From the IMG/VR virus record IMGVR_UViG_3300033571_007225, positions 1-24,287 of that record: a DNA stretch of 24,287 nt. The stretch is one strand, 5' to 3'. A program made the translations under genes and the position numbers. This DNA comes from a virus. Below, one piece after another: positions 7,886 through 14,941 of this stretch (position 1 is the first letter of the stretch; every line of letters starts with the position of its first letter). The notes beneath the pieces are model-generated. The model worked only from the letters and a program-made list of their open reading frames with translations, was not told the DNA's origin and did not search any database.

Positions 7886-8365
7886 TTAGAATTGCTTGAT
7901 GAGAATCTTGACTTCGCCACCAGCAGAAGCTTGCGTAGAAAGAACTACGCCAAGGCGCTGGTCAGCAGTAGTGCCAGGAATGATACGGCCAGCAGTAGCA
8001 GCAGACGGCACTGCATTAAAGTTCGTACCAGCCGTGAAGCCAGAAGCACCAACGATACCACGCGCAACACCGGAGATCTGCACGAGAACCTTCTGTCCGC
8101 TCGTTGCAGCAGTGGTGCCAACAGGATCGTCAGTACGATCACCATTAGAATCACCACCGACAACGAATCCTACGAAGCCAACGTAGTTAGCTGCCGTAGC
8201 GGACTTGTCTACAATGCCGACACCGGCAAGGTACACCGCATCACCAACCAGAAGCGTAGTGCTCGAAGCAGTGAAGAGGTGTACGATGCCGCCGACAGCA
8301 TTGCTAGCATTCTCGTCAGAACTCCCACGGATGTTGACCCAAGAAAATCCAGTAGGAGTCTGCAT
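7886..8365 (-). CDS. Capsid decoration / head-stabilisation-like protein
   Basis: A 159-residue beta-rich protein with segments HLFTASSTTLLVGDAVYLAG, ANYVGFVGFVVGG, GQKVLVQISGVARGIVGASG and DQRLGVVLSTQASAGGEVKI. The order, defined value, valve-like 'VGF' strand and 'GQKVLVQISG' strand, resembles small beta-barrel head-decoration proteins encoded beside the major capsid gene. It follows the capsid gene by two bases with no clear ribosome site, which suggests coupled translation. It likely sits on the outer capsid surface. A second protein of similar build lies on the other side of the capsid gene. Confidence 0.65.
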   Translation of the reverse strand: MQTPTGFSWVNIRGSSDENASNAVGGIVHLFTASSTTLLVGDAVYLAGVGIVDKSATAANYVGFVGFVVGGDSNGDRTDDPVGTTAATSGQKVLVQISGVARGIVGASGFTAGTNFNAVPSAATAGRIIPGTTADQRLGVVLSTQASAGGEVKILIKQF

Positions 8366-8367
8366 GA

Positions 8368-9282
8368 TTACGCGCTCGGGTTAGTGCCGTACCAGCCACG
8401 CCAGTTGTAGAACCAGATAATCCAACGTCCACGAGCCTTCACCTTCGCAGCGTCAACCTCGTTGTCGTACCAATCCGTCATCGTGATAGCCTCACGATTC
8501 AGGAAGTGCGCGTCGTTGATCTCGCTGTCAACAATGAAGTAGTGGAACAGGTTCGTCATGTACGGATTGACGATAACCTTGGACGGCTTGAAGTTACGAC
8601 GAATCGGGTTGTCCTGATTGTTCGCCGTGAACGGCTCAAGGCTCGACTCAAGAATCTGGTACGCCTTGTTCACCTGACCCTGATCGTTAGCGATCATGAG
8701 GGTGTTCGGCATAACCATCATCGGATCACCATTCTCATTCTTGCACTTGCGCGAAAGATCCATAAGCGCAGTGAAGCCAGCAACGGAGAGCGAGACAGCC
8801 GTAGAAGGCATGTTCGCAACAGTGCTCGTGCTGTTGATGAGCGTGTGAGCAGTGTTGAGGAGGGAGAGATTGTCCATGCCCTTGAAGTTTGTGCCGCTGA
8901 AGGCATCGTTTACAAGAGCAACAGACGCATACTCCTTCGTATACATGGCAGCTTCAGCGAGCCACTTGGCACCCTGATTCAGCTTGCCATACTGATCGTC
9001 ATCAATCGCTTCCTTGGAGAGGAAGTAACCAGCCTTATAGGTCTTGTCCACAGCCATGACCTTGGGGCCAGACACAACTTCCTGATAAACAACCGGCTCC
9101 ATTTCACGCGACTGAATCAGACGATTCGGACCAACAAGAGTAGTCGCGGAAATTTCCGGCATGTCATGCGAGCCTTCCTTGAGGTACTGATTGTACGTCA
9201 AGGGGAACTTCTTGATCGTGTCCTGGAAATCCTTTCGCAGTCCCGGACGTGCAAGAAGGCGATGCTGTTGAATCATCGACAT
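8368..9282 (-). CDS. Major capsid protein, HK97 fold (Mu gpT-like pattern)
   Basis: A 304-residue protein with the expected features of an HK97-fold capsid subunit. A helical start (QDTIKKFPLTYNQYLKEG) precedes the P-domain region EAIDDDQYGKLNQGAKWLAE and a run YTKEYASVALVNDAFSG. Later segments are LLNTAHTLINSTS, PMMVMPNTLMIANDQGQVNK, RRNFKPSKVIVNPYMTNLFHY and an end KARGRWIIWFYNWRGWYGTNP. These are characteristic of the gpT-like capsid group. The ATG at 9282 has GGTGAG about 10 bases upstream. Flanking decoration-like genes and the upstream scaffold support the call. There is no sign of a fused prohead protease. Confidence 0.9.
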   Translation of the reverse strand: MSMIQQHRLLARPGLRKDFQDTIKKFPLTYNQYLKEGSHDMPEISATTLVGPNRLIQSREMEPVVYQEVVSGPKVMAVDKTYKAGYFLSKEAIDDDQYGKLNQGAKWLAEAAMYTKEYASVALVNDAFSGTNFKGMDNLSLLNTAHTLINSTSTVANMPSTAVSLSVAGFTALMDLSRKCKNENGDPMMVMPNTLMIANDQGQVNKAYQILESSLEPFTANNQDNPIRRNFKPSKVIVNPYMTNLFHYFIVDSEINDAHFLNREAITMTDWYDNEVDAAKVKARGRWIIWFYNWRGWYGTNPSA

Positions 9283-9303
9283 TGTTCTATCTCACCCTAT
9301 AGA

Positions 9304-9810
9304 TTAGAGAGCGGCAGCGGAAGCGTTACGGATCTTGAAGAGAACAACGCCCGTACCATAGAGCGTGTCATCAATACCCGTGACGACGACAGCAACGTTG
9401 GTGGTGTCGGAACGATTCACAGTCCAGTAACCATCCGACTGCTTGACAAGGCCGTAAGCAACGCCAATGTCAGTAGTGGCAGGAGCAACGATTGCCGACG
9501 TACCAGTGGAAATCTGACCGTAGAAGGTCGTGTTGCGATTCGCTGGGAAGATCGGAATGGTGTTGGCGCGGCCCGTCACAGTAGTCGGGGAGTCACCAGC
9601 ATCGAAACCGAAAGCGGACTGATTGACTGCACCAGCAATGCCAGCAAGACCAGTCGCTGCATCAGCAGCAGACGAAGCCTCGATAAGCGTACCGCTGGTA
9701 AACTTCATCGGAGCACCAATCTTCTGGGTTTGAGCCGCAGCAAGAGTATAGTGCTTCGTCGCCGGAGTCCCGCTGGTATCAGCGAATGCGGGACGAATCG
9801 GGAGAGCCAT
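9304..9810 (-). CDS. Head decoration-like structural protein
   Basis: A 168-residue beta-rich protein rich in Ala, Thr and Gly, starting MALPIRPAFADTSGTPATKH. Later strands include TTFYGQISTGTSAIVAPA, IGVAYGLVKQSDGYWTVN, NVAVVVTGIDDTLYGTGV and VLFKIRNASAAAL. It lies just upstream of the capsid gene with a good GAGGT ribosome site 8 bases before its ATG. Small beta proteins between scaffold and capsid genes are usually decoration or cement proteins. It and the 159-residue protein after the capsid gene may form the outer coat together. The family is not named with certainty. Confidence 0.65.
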   Translation of the reverse strand: MALPIRPAFADTSGTPATKHYTLAAAQTQKIGAPMKFTSGTLIEASSAADAATGLAGIAGAVNQSAFGFDAGDSPTTVTGRANTIPIFPANRNTTFYGQISTGTSAIVAPATTDIGVAYGLVKQSDGYWTVNRSDTTNVAVVVTGIDDTLYGTGVVLFKIRNASAAAL

Positions 9811-9816
9811 TTCTTT

Positions 9817-10296
9817 TTACCTCGGAATGTGAGCTTGTAGTTCTGCGCCTGAGATGCTTCGACCAACTGAACGATCAGATTCAACGCCAAGCCCAAGCTT
9901 TGCAGCGTAAGCCTTGTACTGTTCGTTTGCAGTATCTGAATTAATACCGCTCTGACGCTCGGCCATGATCTTAGCTTGTTCCTGCTGTGCATCATACTTC
10001 CACTTAGGTATAACCATAAACTTTACGTCACCAACAGTAGAACCATCGGGACGCTCATGCAGTTTGTTGTGCTCCTGAAGATACTCAGAACCATCAACAT
10101 AGCCCTTTGCTTGGGCGTGAAACTGAGAGAAGTCATCAACGCCAACCCATTCACCATGAAGATGATTTGGAAGTGGAACGTTGAGTCGATCATTTACGAA
10201 AGAACGATCAGCCGTTTCGAAAAGGCGACGCTTGTATTCAAGAATCTCCTTCTCAGTAGGCTGAACAGTCGGCGGCGGAACAGTATCCTTGCTCAT
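9817..10296 (-). CDS. Hypothetical protein between scaffold and head genes
   Basis: A 159-residue protein. The N-terminal 30 residues are Pro/Thr then charged helix (TEKEILEYKRRLFETADRSF). The middle has RLNVPLPNHLHGEWVGVDDF, typical of a small folded domain that names partner contacts, then KWKYDAQQEQAKIMAERQSG, a helix, and a Gly/Ser tail. No catalytic motif or membrane segment is seen. It overlaps the scaffold gene by ATGA (10293-10296) and precedes the decoration-like gene by six bases, so it is made with the head proteins. A head-assembly or minor head protein is possible; I do not recognise the family. Confidence 0.7.
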   Translation of the reverse strand: MSKDTVPPPTVQPTEKEILEYKRRLFETADRSFVNDRLNVPLPNHLHGEWVGVDDFSQFHAQAKGYVDGSEYLQEHNKLHERPDGSTVGDVKFMVIPKWKYDAQQEQAKIMAERQSGINSDTANEQYKAYAAKLGLGVESDRSVGRSISGAELQAHIPR

Positions 10297-11042
10297 ACAG
10301 AAATGCCCTCGTCGTTGTTCACAATAGCGAAGAAGGCATCAATGTCTGTTGCCTTGTTAGGATCATATCCAGCCTTACGCATTGCGGTGCGCTCCATTTC
10401 GGAAAGCTTCGGAGCATTACGAACTGGAGCAGGAGCACCGTTAACGCGAGAAGTGGGTGGTGCTTGACGCGGAGGAGCAGAATTCACTGGAGCCTGCTGA
10501 GGAGGATTGGCTGCGTTCATTGCAGTATAGTAACCAATCGTAGCAAATGCCTGCGTTGCGTAAGTGCTGGCATCGACGCTTGGAGCAGTCTGAAGCTGTC
10601 CACGAATGGTTGAAGAGAGAACGTCTCGGTACTGTGCGAGATGGGGGAATTGCTGAAAGAACTGAAGTTCAGCAGAATCCATCTGCTTCTGACGCTTGAA
10701 GTCACGAGAGATCTCACCAACATCACCCAAAGTTTCCTGAAGCTGCTTGCGGACGATACGTCCAATAGTCTCTACAGTTCCAAGCTTCTCAATATCCGCA
10801 TCAGAAACCGAGAGATCTTCCTTTGGCTGATACTGCTGCTGACGAAGCTGTTCAAGCTCTGCCTCGCGCATCTGGCGCTCCCGAACTGATTGAGCGTACA
10901 AGGCTCGCCAATCAAGTTCAGGTTGTACTGGGGGACTCTGCTCTGCAATCTGTGTCGAAGCAACAGAATCGTCAATATGTGCGCTCTGATCCGTTTCAGG
11001 TGTGGCTTGAACGTTTTGTTCAAGATTCTGCTCTGCGTCCAT
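10293..11042 (-). CDS. Capsid scaffolding protein
   Basis: 249 residues from the ATG at 11042. The start is acidic and Gln-rich (MDAEQNLEQNVQATPETDQS), followed by a long helix (RALYAQSVRERQMREAELEQ, LRQQQYQPKED) and a second helical part about 95-145 (IVRKQLQETLGDVGEISRDF, KRQKQMDSAELQFFQQFPHL). A Pro-rich linker (PPQQAPVNSAPPRQAPPT) leads to a basic C-terminal segment (LSEMERTAMRKAGYDPNK) likely to bind the capsid shell. This layout is standard for phage scaffolds. A TTG at 11057 would add five residues, but GAGG 9 bases before the ATG supports 11042. It sits between portal and head genes as expected. Confidence 0.85.
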   Translation of the reverse strand: MDAEQNLEQNVQATPETDQSAHIDDSVASTQIAEQSPPVQPELDWRALYAQSVRERQMREAELEQLRQQQYQPKEDLSVSDADIEKLGTVETIGRIVRKQLQETLGDVGEISRDFKRQKQMDSAELQFFQQFPHLAQYRDVLSSTIRGQLQTAPSVDASTYATQAFATIGYYTAMNAANPPQQAPVNSAPPRQAPPTSRVNGAPAPVRNAPKLSEMERTAMRKAGYDPNKATDIDAFFAIVNNDEGISV

Positions 11043-11092
11043 GTTGCTTTGCCTCAATTAAAGTTGCTTGCAGTTCTTCTAGGATATCCAAC

Positions 11093-12979
11093 TTACCCTG
11101 CAAGTGGTAAGCCGGCAATGGGAAGTCCGCTCTGCGCAGTGACGTTAGCTGCTTCGATTCGAGCGTTTGGAGCAACAACAGAAGTGATTCCGCCGCCGGG
11201 AGCTGCATTAACTCCTTGAGGTGCTGTTGGAGCTTGTCCGGGTAGGCTGGGAGGAATCGCGGGCGGTCGATAGGCATCAAAATTAAAGATCAACTTTTCA
11301 GGGTTAGGAATGTCGAAAGCACGAAGGATCTCAAGATTGATTTGATCGGAAGCTCGCATTGCAGCCTTAGCAACTTCTTGGACCATGTTAGGATCACCGA
11401 CTTGTTGAGCCAGTGCCATAATTTGAGTCCAGTATTGAGTCTGCATTCCTGCGAGTTGCGTGTAGGTATTACGATCAAGAACCTTGTTATTCTTTGCGCC
11501 AGCGAGTTGGATGTTGAATACTAACTTATTACGAAGCTCTTCGATGTTCTTCCTAAAGAAAATCTCTACGTCAATAGGATTAGGAAGATAACGGAAGACA
11601 TCACGCTGAGTTGGTCCATACTTAAAGATGGACATTGCTGCGCGATGTACGACACGATTCAAGAAGTCTTTTTTGTTGTTGTAAGTGTAGTCAAACTTAC
11701 GATTAGACTCTTGAACACGAGCGAGAGAATCGGAAGCAGTTCCTGGAGTTCCGATGTTTGGCATGCCGAGAGTCAATTCATTGACTCCGGTACGCTGCTG
11801 AGAGTAGATGACTACTTGGTTTTCGTTGTTGTATGCAGAGGCTTTGACATCGCCAATAAACATTGGCTGGATATCATCCATATCCTCTACAAACCACTTC
11901 TTGCCGGGAAAGATAGGTTCATCATCCTTAATCCAAGAAGCGTCCTTCTTAACTTTGAACATCGCCATGTTCGCAATAGTAGCATTGTCGAGACGTTGGC
12001 GGTGCTGTGCTGTAACTTCTTCTTGAAATTGATTGTTCTGCTTAGCAATACCGTATCCGTACCAACGGTATTCCATTGGGAAGTAGACGCCCTTCTCATA
12101 ATCACGCTCCTCAGCGTAAGTAAGAGAAAGAATTTGGCGAGAATTCTCATGGAAGATAACTTCGATTGAGGACTCTTCGCCGTTTCCATCTACGTCAAAA
12201 TCAAGAAGAATGCGAACAAGTTCTATCTCGGAAGGATAGATTGGTGTAGTGTTAGTAAGTTCTTCTGTGCTAGAGAGAACCTTATCGTCGATAGTTACAC
12301 CAATGTAGTATCCGTTGAGTTTCTCGTAAGCATCTGGAGCAAGCTGAGAAGCTGCGACCATCTGCTTAAGAGTGTACTCAGAGATAGAAAAACGATGTCC
12401 AACCCAAGGAGATTCATCTACTTCTTGAGCGTAGAAAGGCATGAAGAAATCTTTGATGTCGATTCCTTCAATAAAGGTTCCTTTTTGACGATAAACTGGA
12501 ACCTTAATCTCTTGCCCATTAGCATCGGTTACTACATGAGTCTTTACTTCACGATAACCAACAGTCATAACGGCTGTGCCGTTCTTGGTCATCTGAAGAA
12601 GAGGAGACTCAACCTTCTTTCGGAACTCTAGATTGTTAAGAAGTTCAGAATTAAAAAGCTTTTCTAGGCCTTGCTTTGCAGCTTGGTCAGTATCTTGTAC
12701 GTCGATGGTAACGAGTTCCTTGAGCCCGAAGAGTTGGCCCATGTCTCGTGCATGGACGGCTTCTACTGCAATGGCTGTAAGAGGAACGATGATAGAGGCA
12801 AAGCCGGTTACAGGAAGTTCTGGAGTGCTATGAATAGGTTCTGCCCAGAAATCCTCACCTTCTTTGACCCAACGATCCTCTAGCTTACCTCTTTCAGCAT
12901 GATGATTAACAAGTTCATCTGCGACGTAAGAAGTAAGAGAGGATAAAATCTCTGGATCTACATCAAGTTGTCGTGCCAT
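11093..12979 (-). CDS. Portal protein
   Basis: 628 residues from the ATG at 12979. The position between terminase-side genes and the scaffold, the length, and the sequence all fit a portal: N-terminal helix (EILSSLTSYVADELVNHHAE), wing region (TGFASIIVPLTAIAVEAVHA), clip/stem-like region, and conserved EEVTAQHRQRLDNATIANMA, TGVNELTLGMPNIGTPGTAS and NNKKDFLNRVVHRAAMSIFK. The C-terminal 50 residues are Pro/Ala-rich and may be a barrel or core-contacting tail. The ATG has no ribosome site, while a TTG at 13030 has AAGGA five bases upstream and would add 17 residues (MFVTFVASSNY...). I keep 12979 because the added residues look like read-through of the preceding frame. Confidence 0.9.
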   Translation of the reverse strand: MARQLDVDPEILSSLTSYVADELVNHHAERGKLEDRWVKEGEDFWAEPIHSTPELPVTGFASIIVPLTAIAVEAVHARDMGQLFGLKELVTIDVQDTDQAAKQGLEKLFNSELLNNLEFRKKVESPLLQMTKNGTAVMTVGYREVKTHVVTDANGQEIKVPVYRQKGTFIEGIDIKDFFMPFYAQEVDESPWVGHRFSISEYTLKQMVAASQLAPDAYEKLNGYYIGVTIDDKVLSSTEELTNTTPIYPSEIELVRILLDFDVDGNGEESSIEVIFHENSRQILSLTYAEERDYEKGVYFPMEYRWYGYGIAKQNNQFQEEVTAQHRQRLDNATIANMAMFKVKKDASWIKDDEPIFPGKKWFVEDMDDIQPMFIGDVKASAYNNENQVVIYSQQRTGVNELTLGMPNIGTPGTASDSLARVQESNRKFDYTYNNKKDFLNRVVHRAAMSIFKYGPTQRDVFRYLPNPIDVEIFFRKNIEELRNKLVFNIQLAGAKNNKVLDRNTYTQLAGMQTQYWTQIMALAQQVGDPNMVQEVAKAAMRASDQINLEILRAFDIPNPEKLIFNFDAYRPPAIPPSLPGQAPTAPQGVNAAPGGGITSVVAPNARIEAANVTAQSGLPIAGLPLAG

Positions 12980-13187
12980 TGGGCTGTGGGCCGAAGAGTA
13001 GTTCGAAGATGCTACGAAGGTCACGAACAAAGATATCCTTCTTTATGATCCAGATTTTGATTGTAGTAACCTTTGTATCAAGATTTGCTTCGTACCAACG
13101 CCAGAACATCTGTGATACGACATCTCGAAACCATTGTTGATCTTGAATTGCGTAGTATGATAGATCAACGTCTTGCAAGGCAGCCAT
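12963..13187 (-). CDS. Small hypothetical protein before portal
   Basis: 74 residues from the ATG at 13187, which has GAGGA 8 bases upstream; an upstream start at 13202 would lack that. The sequence is MAALQDVDLSYYAIQDQQWF, then RDVVSQMFWRWYEANLDTKV, and a hydrophobic beta part TTIKIWIIKKDIFVRDLRSI. It ends FGPQPNGTTT, overlapping the portal start by 17 bases. Trp and Tyr are frequent. It is the first gene after the GC-rich gap and is probably translated ahead of the portal. No family is recognised; a small head or portal-assembly factor is only a positional guess. Confidence 0.6.
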   Translation of the reverse strand: MAALQDVDLSYYAIQDQQWFRDVVSQMFWRWYEANLDTKVTTIKIWIIKKDIFVRDLRSIFELLFGPQPNGTTT

Positions 13188-13380
13188 CGCGCGCGTCCTC
13201 AAGTTACGGTGTGGGCGGCAGGGTCCGGTGAACCGCGCCGGTTCGGGAAGTGTTTCCGCGGGTTCCGTGTGTCTTCGGCAGGCATCCCGGCATTCCGCGG
13301 GGAGATCGGGGAGGGCACCTTCGCGTCCGCTCGCTTCGCTCGCGCAGACGCTACGGTGCAGCAGACATCACGGCATTCCT
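13188..13380. other. GC-rich gene-poor gap with repeats
   Basis: About 190 bases between the small basic protein and the gene before the portal. It is clearly richer in G and C than the neighbouring genes. It contains a perfect inverted repeat GAACCG-CGC-CGGTTC (13230-13244), a direct repeat CATCMCGGCATTCC (13282-13295 and 13367-13380), and a stretch GCGTC...GACGC (13322-13350) whose ends can pair around GCTCGC repeats. A 29-codon minus-strand ORF (MPGCLPKTHGTRGN...) is open in it, but I have no reason to call it a gene. No TTGACA/TATAAT pair is visible. It may be a transcription attenuator, a promoter of other type, or an insertion scar. Confidence 0.5.
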
Positions 13381-13536
13381 TTACTTCTTCTTCCGCGAGA
13401 CCGCTGCGTTGTCTATGAGATTCGGGTAGGGCCGGCCAGCCTTATTTGCACGAGCCTTTGCTGCCTTCTTCTGCGTGGCAGAAAGCTTCTTGCTTTTCTT
13501 CTTTGGATTCGGAGTATCCCAGAATGCTTTCGGCAT
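13381..13536 (-). CDS. Small lysine-rich phage protein (51 aa)
   Basis: A short basic protein of 51 residues: MPKAFWDTPNPKKKSKKLSA, then TQKKAAKARANKAGRPYP and NLIDNAAVSRKKK. The 'AKARA.KAGRPYPNLIDN' end is a pattern I associate with small conserved phage proteins near the terminase and portal. It is overlapped with the upstream gene as TAATG. The strong positive charge suggests binding to nucleic acid or to acidic surfaces inside the head. No fold is assigned. It was recovered by direct reading of the minus strand. Confidence 0.7.
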   Translation of the reverse strand: MPKAFWDTPNPKKKSKKLSATQKKAAKARANKAGRPYPNLIDNAAVSRKKK

Positions 13537-13796
13537 TACCACTTCACCTTGTCTGCCCAGTAGGCGGCGGAAAGTTTACCCTTCGCAATGTTCTTTGCGT
13601 GACGGGCCTTGAAAGATGCTTGACGCTTCGTTGGTTTCTTGTCTCCTGTTACACCTTGCTGCCCAAAGCGAATAGTCTTTACCGTGTCTCCAACCTTCGC
13701 AACGACAACGTGAGACTTCTTCGGATGATTCGGAGTGCGCTTCGGCTTATTGTATCCCGAGACTCCCGCTCGCGCAAGACGTGCGTCCTTCTTCAT
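13536..13796 (-). CDS. Small basic conserved phage protein (KDARLARAGVSG type)
   Basis: 86 residues from the ATG at 13796: MKKDARLARAGVSGYNKPKR, TPNHPKKSHVVVAKVGDTVK, TIRFGQQGVTGDKKPTKRQA, SFKARHAKNIAKGKLSAAYW, ADKVKW. The combination 'RFGQQGV...FKARHAKNI.KGK.SAAYWA..VKW' is a recognisable small phage protein of unknown function, often close to structural genes. An AAGGAG site six bases upstream supports this start over 13829, and the start overlaps the upstream stop as ATGA. Charge is strongly positive. It may bind DNA or RNA, or help assembly; function is not known. Confidence 0.85.
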   Translation of the reverse strand: MKKDARLARAGVSGYNKPKRTPNHPKKSHVVVAKVGDTVKTIRFGQQGVTGDKKPTKRQASFKARHAKNIAKGKLSAAYWADKVKW

Positions 13797-14422
13797 GGCA
13801 TGCTCCTTGGCTTTGTCGGCGGATTCCACTGTCTTCCACCCATCTCAATCTGCCCTCCCTTGAAGAATCCTTCCATACGAAGAATCGCATTCAAGAGAGC
13901 ATCCTTCTGCTGATCGTTCAGTTTACTGATGGGATTGTTTGTCCCCACGAGAGAAGTGACGAACTTCTGATAGTTCCTAGTGTCATTCTTATCTTGCGGA
14001 GGAGCGAAGGTTGAGATGGCCTTCGTCACACTCATGTTTCGATACTTCGAATCTGGTTGAAAGAGAAGTTCCCGAAGAGCGTTCATGCCAGCTTCTTGCG
14101 TAGGAAAGACGGCGAAGCCAGCAGATTCTCCTACTGAACCTCTCTTCTTTGCAAAGCTTCCTGCCTTGATATTTCCCGGATTGTTATTCCTCCAAGGCAA
14201 AGAACCTTCTGAGCGAAAAGTATTTCCGAAAGGGTCTTGTGCTATGTTGAAGCCTGCGCCTGAAGAGAGAATCTGAGAGATTTGTGGAAGCTGATTGAAG
14301 AGTTCATAACTCATTGCATTCGCACCAACTCCTTGTGGCGCGGGAGTCATCGTCATATCTCTTGGCGCAGGAGGCTGTGCAGCACCTAAGATTCTCTGAA
14401 GGAACTGTTCATAGGGATTCAT
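13793..14422 (-). CDS. NNPGNI-type muralytic / structural protein with shared N-terminal tag
   Basis: 209 residues. Residues 1-12 (MNPYEQFLQRIL) match the start of two other proteins in this module, followed by a Pro/Ala linker. Residues 75-156 hold LPWRNNNPGNIKAG, SVGESAGFAVFPTQEAGMNA and FAPPQDKNDTRNYQKFV. This is the NNPGNI pattern found in phage virion-associated or endolysin-like lytic transglycosylase/muramidase domains that act on peptidoglycan. The last 30 residues (ALLNAILRMEG and onward) are helical and then Gly-rich. The ATG overlaps the HNH stop as ATGA. With a second lysozyme elsewhere, this one is a candidate for wall penetration at entry. A catalytic residue is not assigned with certainty. 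Confidence 0.8.
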   Translation of the reverse strand: MNPYEQFLQRILGAAQPPAPRDMTMTPAPQGVGANAMSYELFNQLPQISQILSSGAGFNIAQDPFGNTFRSEGSLPWRNNNPGNIKAGSFAKKRGSVGESAGFAVFPTQEAGMNALRELLFQPDSKYRNMSVTKAISTFAPPQDKNDTRNYQKFVTSLVGTNNPISKLNDQQKDALLNAILRMEGFFKGGQIEMGGRQWNPPTKPRSMP

Positions 14423-14739
14423 TTCTTATGTTCCTTCCTGTGACAAGAGATGCATAGGAACTCTCCGTTATCTGGATCTACTGAGAGATCTGGATTGTCG
14501 TAGACTCGGACCTTGTGATGGACATGTCTCCCCTTCCTACCGCACATCCGAACACACATATAGTTTGCCCGGATGCGAACTTCTCTGAGGAAGCTCTGAT
14601 ACTCAGGAGTCTTGTAGAGAAGATTCCGAAGCCTGCTCCACTTCTTCAAGAATTCCTTGCGAGGAGCGAAGCAAGTCTTCAGTCTCTTCATTCTCTTGAT
14701 GAGCTTTGCTACGTCTGACTTAGGATCGAGGCTTGGCAA
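14419..14739 (-). CDS. HNH endonuclease
   Basis: A 106-residue protein with a complete HNH core at its C-terminus: zinc-binding C62-x3-C66 and C96-x2-C99, the HHKV histidine pair at 74-75, the Asn of DNGEF at 91, and final His at 100 and 104 (CHRKEHKK). The N-terminal part is basic and helical (AKLIKRMKRLKTCFAPRKEF). Such small HNH proteins close to terminase genes are often needed for genome packaging in cos/pac phages, cutting DNA together with the large subunit. The start given is a TTG at 14739, overlapping the holin-like gene by 20 bases; an ATG at 14691 would shorten it by 16 residues. Both keep the whole nuclease core. Confidence 0.85.
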   Translation of the reverse strand: MPSLDPKSDVAKLIKRMKRLKTCFAPRKEFLKKWSRLRNLLYKTPEYQSFLREVRIRANYMCVRMCGRKGRHVHHKVRVYDNPDLSVDPDNGEFLCISCHRKEHKK

Positions 14740-14941
14740 GAGAAGGCCCGACTGTAGTCAGAACTAGTCCAGCAACGACGAGTCCTCCGATGAGTGCAGG
14801 GCTATTTGACTCTGCGATGGAAGCACTGCAAGCAGACCAGACTTCGTGAGGAATGAATGCAATGATTAAGCCTGAAGCTGTGGAGAGAATTCCTGCGAGT
14901 GTAGTCTTACGGCTTTGTGCGGCTTCCTGAATTTTTTGCAT
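14720..14941 (-). CDS. Two-pass membrane protein, holin candidate
   Basis: 73 residues from the ATG at 14941. A basic start (MQKIQEAAQSRKT) is followed by two hydrophobic segments, about 15-31 (LAGILSTASGLIIAFIP) and 49-65 (ALIGGLVVAGLVLTTVG), with a short loop between them and a basic end (AKPRS). Two membrane segments in under 80 residues fit a class II holin. AGGAG is 10 bases before the start, and the gene overlaps the end of the ART-like gene by 35 bases. An upstream start at 14989 (MVWRCNHF...) would place extra basic residues first and overlap more. It is followed closely by the HNH and muralytic genes. Confidence 0.65.
   Translation of the reverse strand: MQKIQEAAQSRKTTLAGILSTASGLIIAFIPHEVWSACSASIAESNSPALIGGLVVAGLVLTTVGPSLAKPRS

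Noticed and set aside
8506-9840. 444-codon open frame on the plus strand
   Set aside because: It lies entirely opposite the capsid and decoration genes, has no ribosome site, and its Arg/His/Val-rich composition is what the reverse of GC-biased third positions gives.
11020-11280. 86-codon minus-strand ORF across the portal end and scaffold start
   Set aside because: Mostly in the portal frame's shadow; the free part is 15-20 residues and has no start signal.
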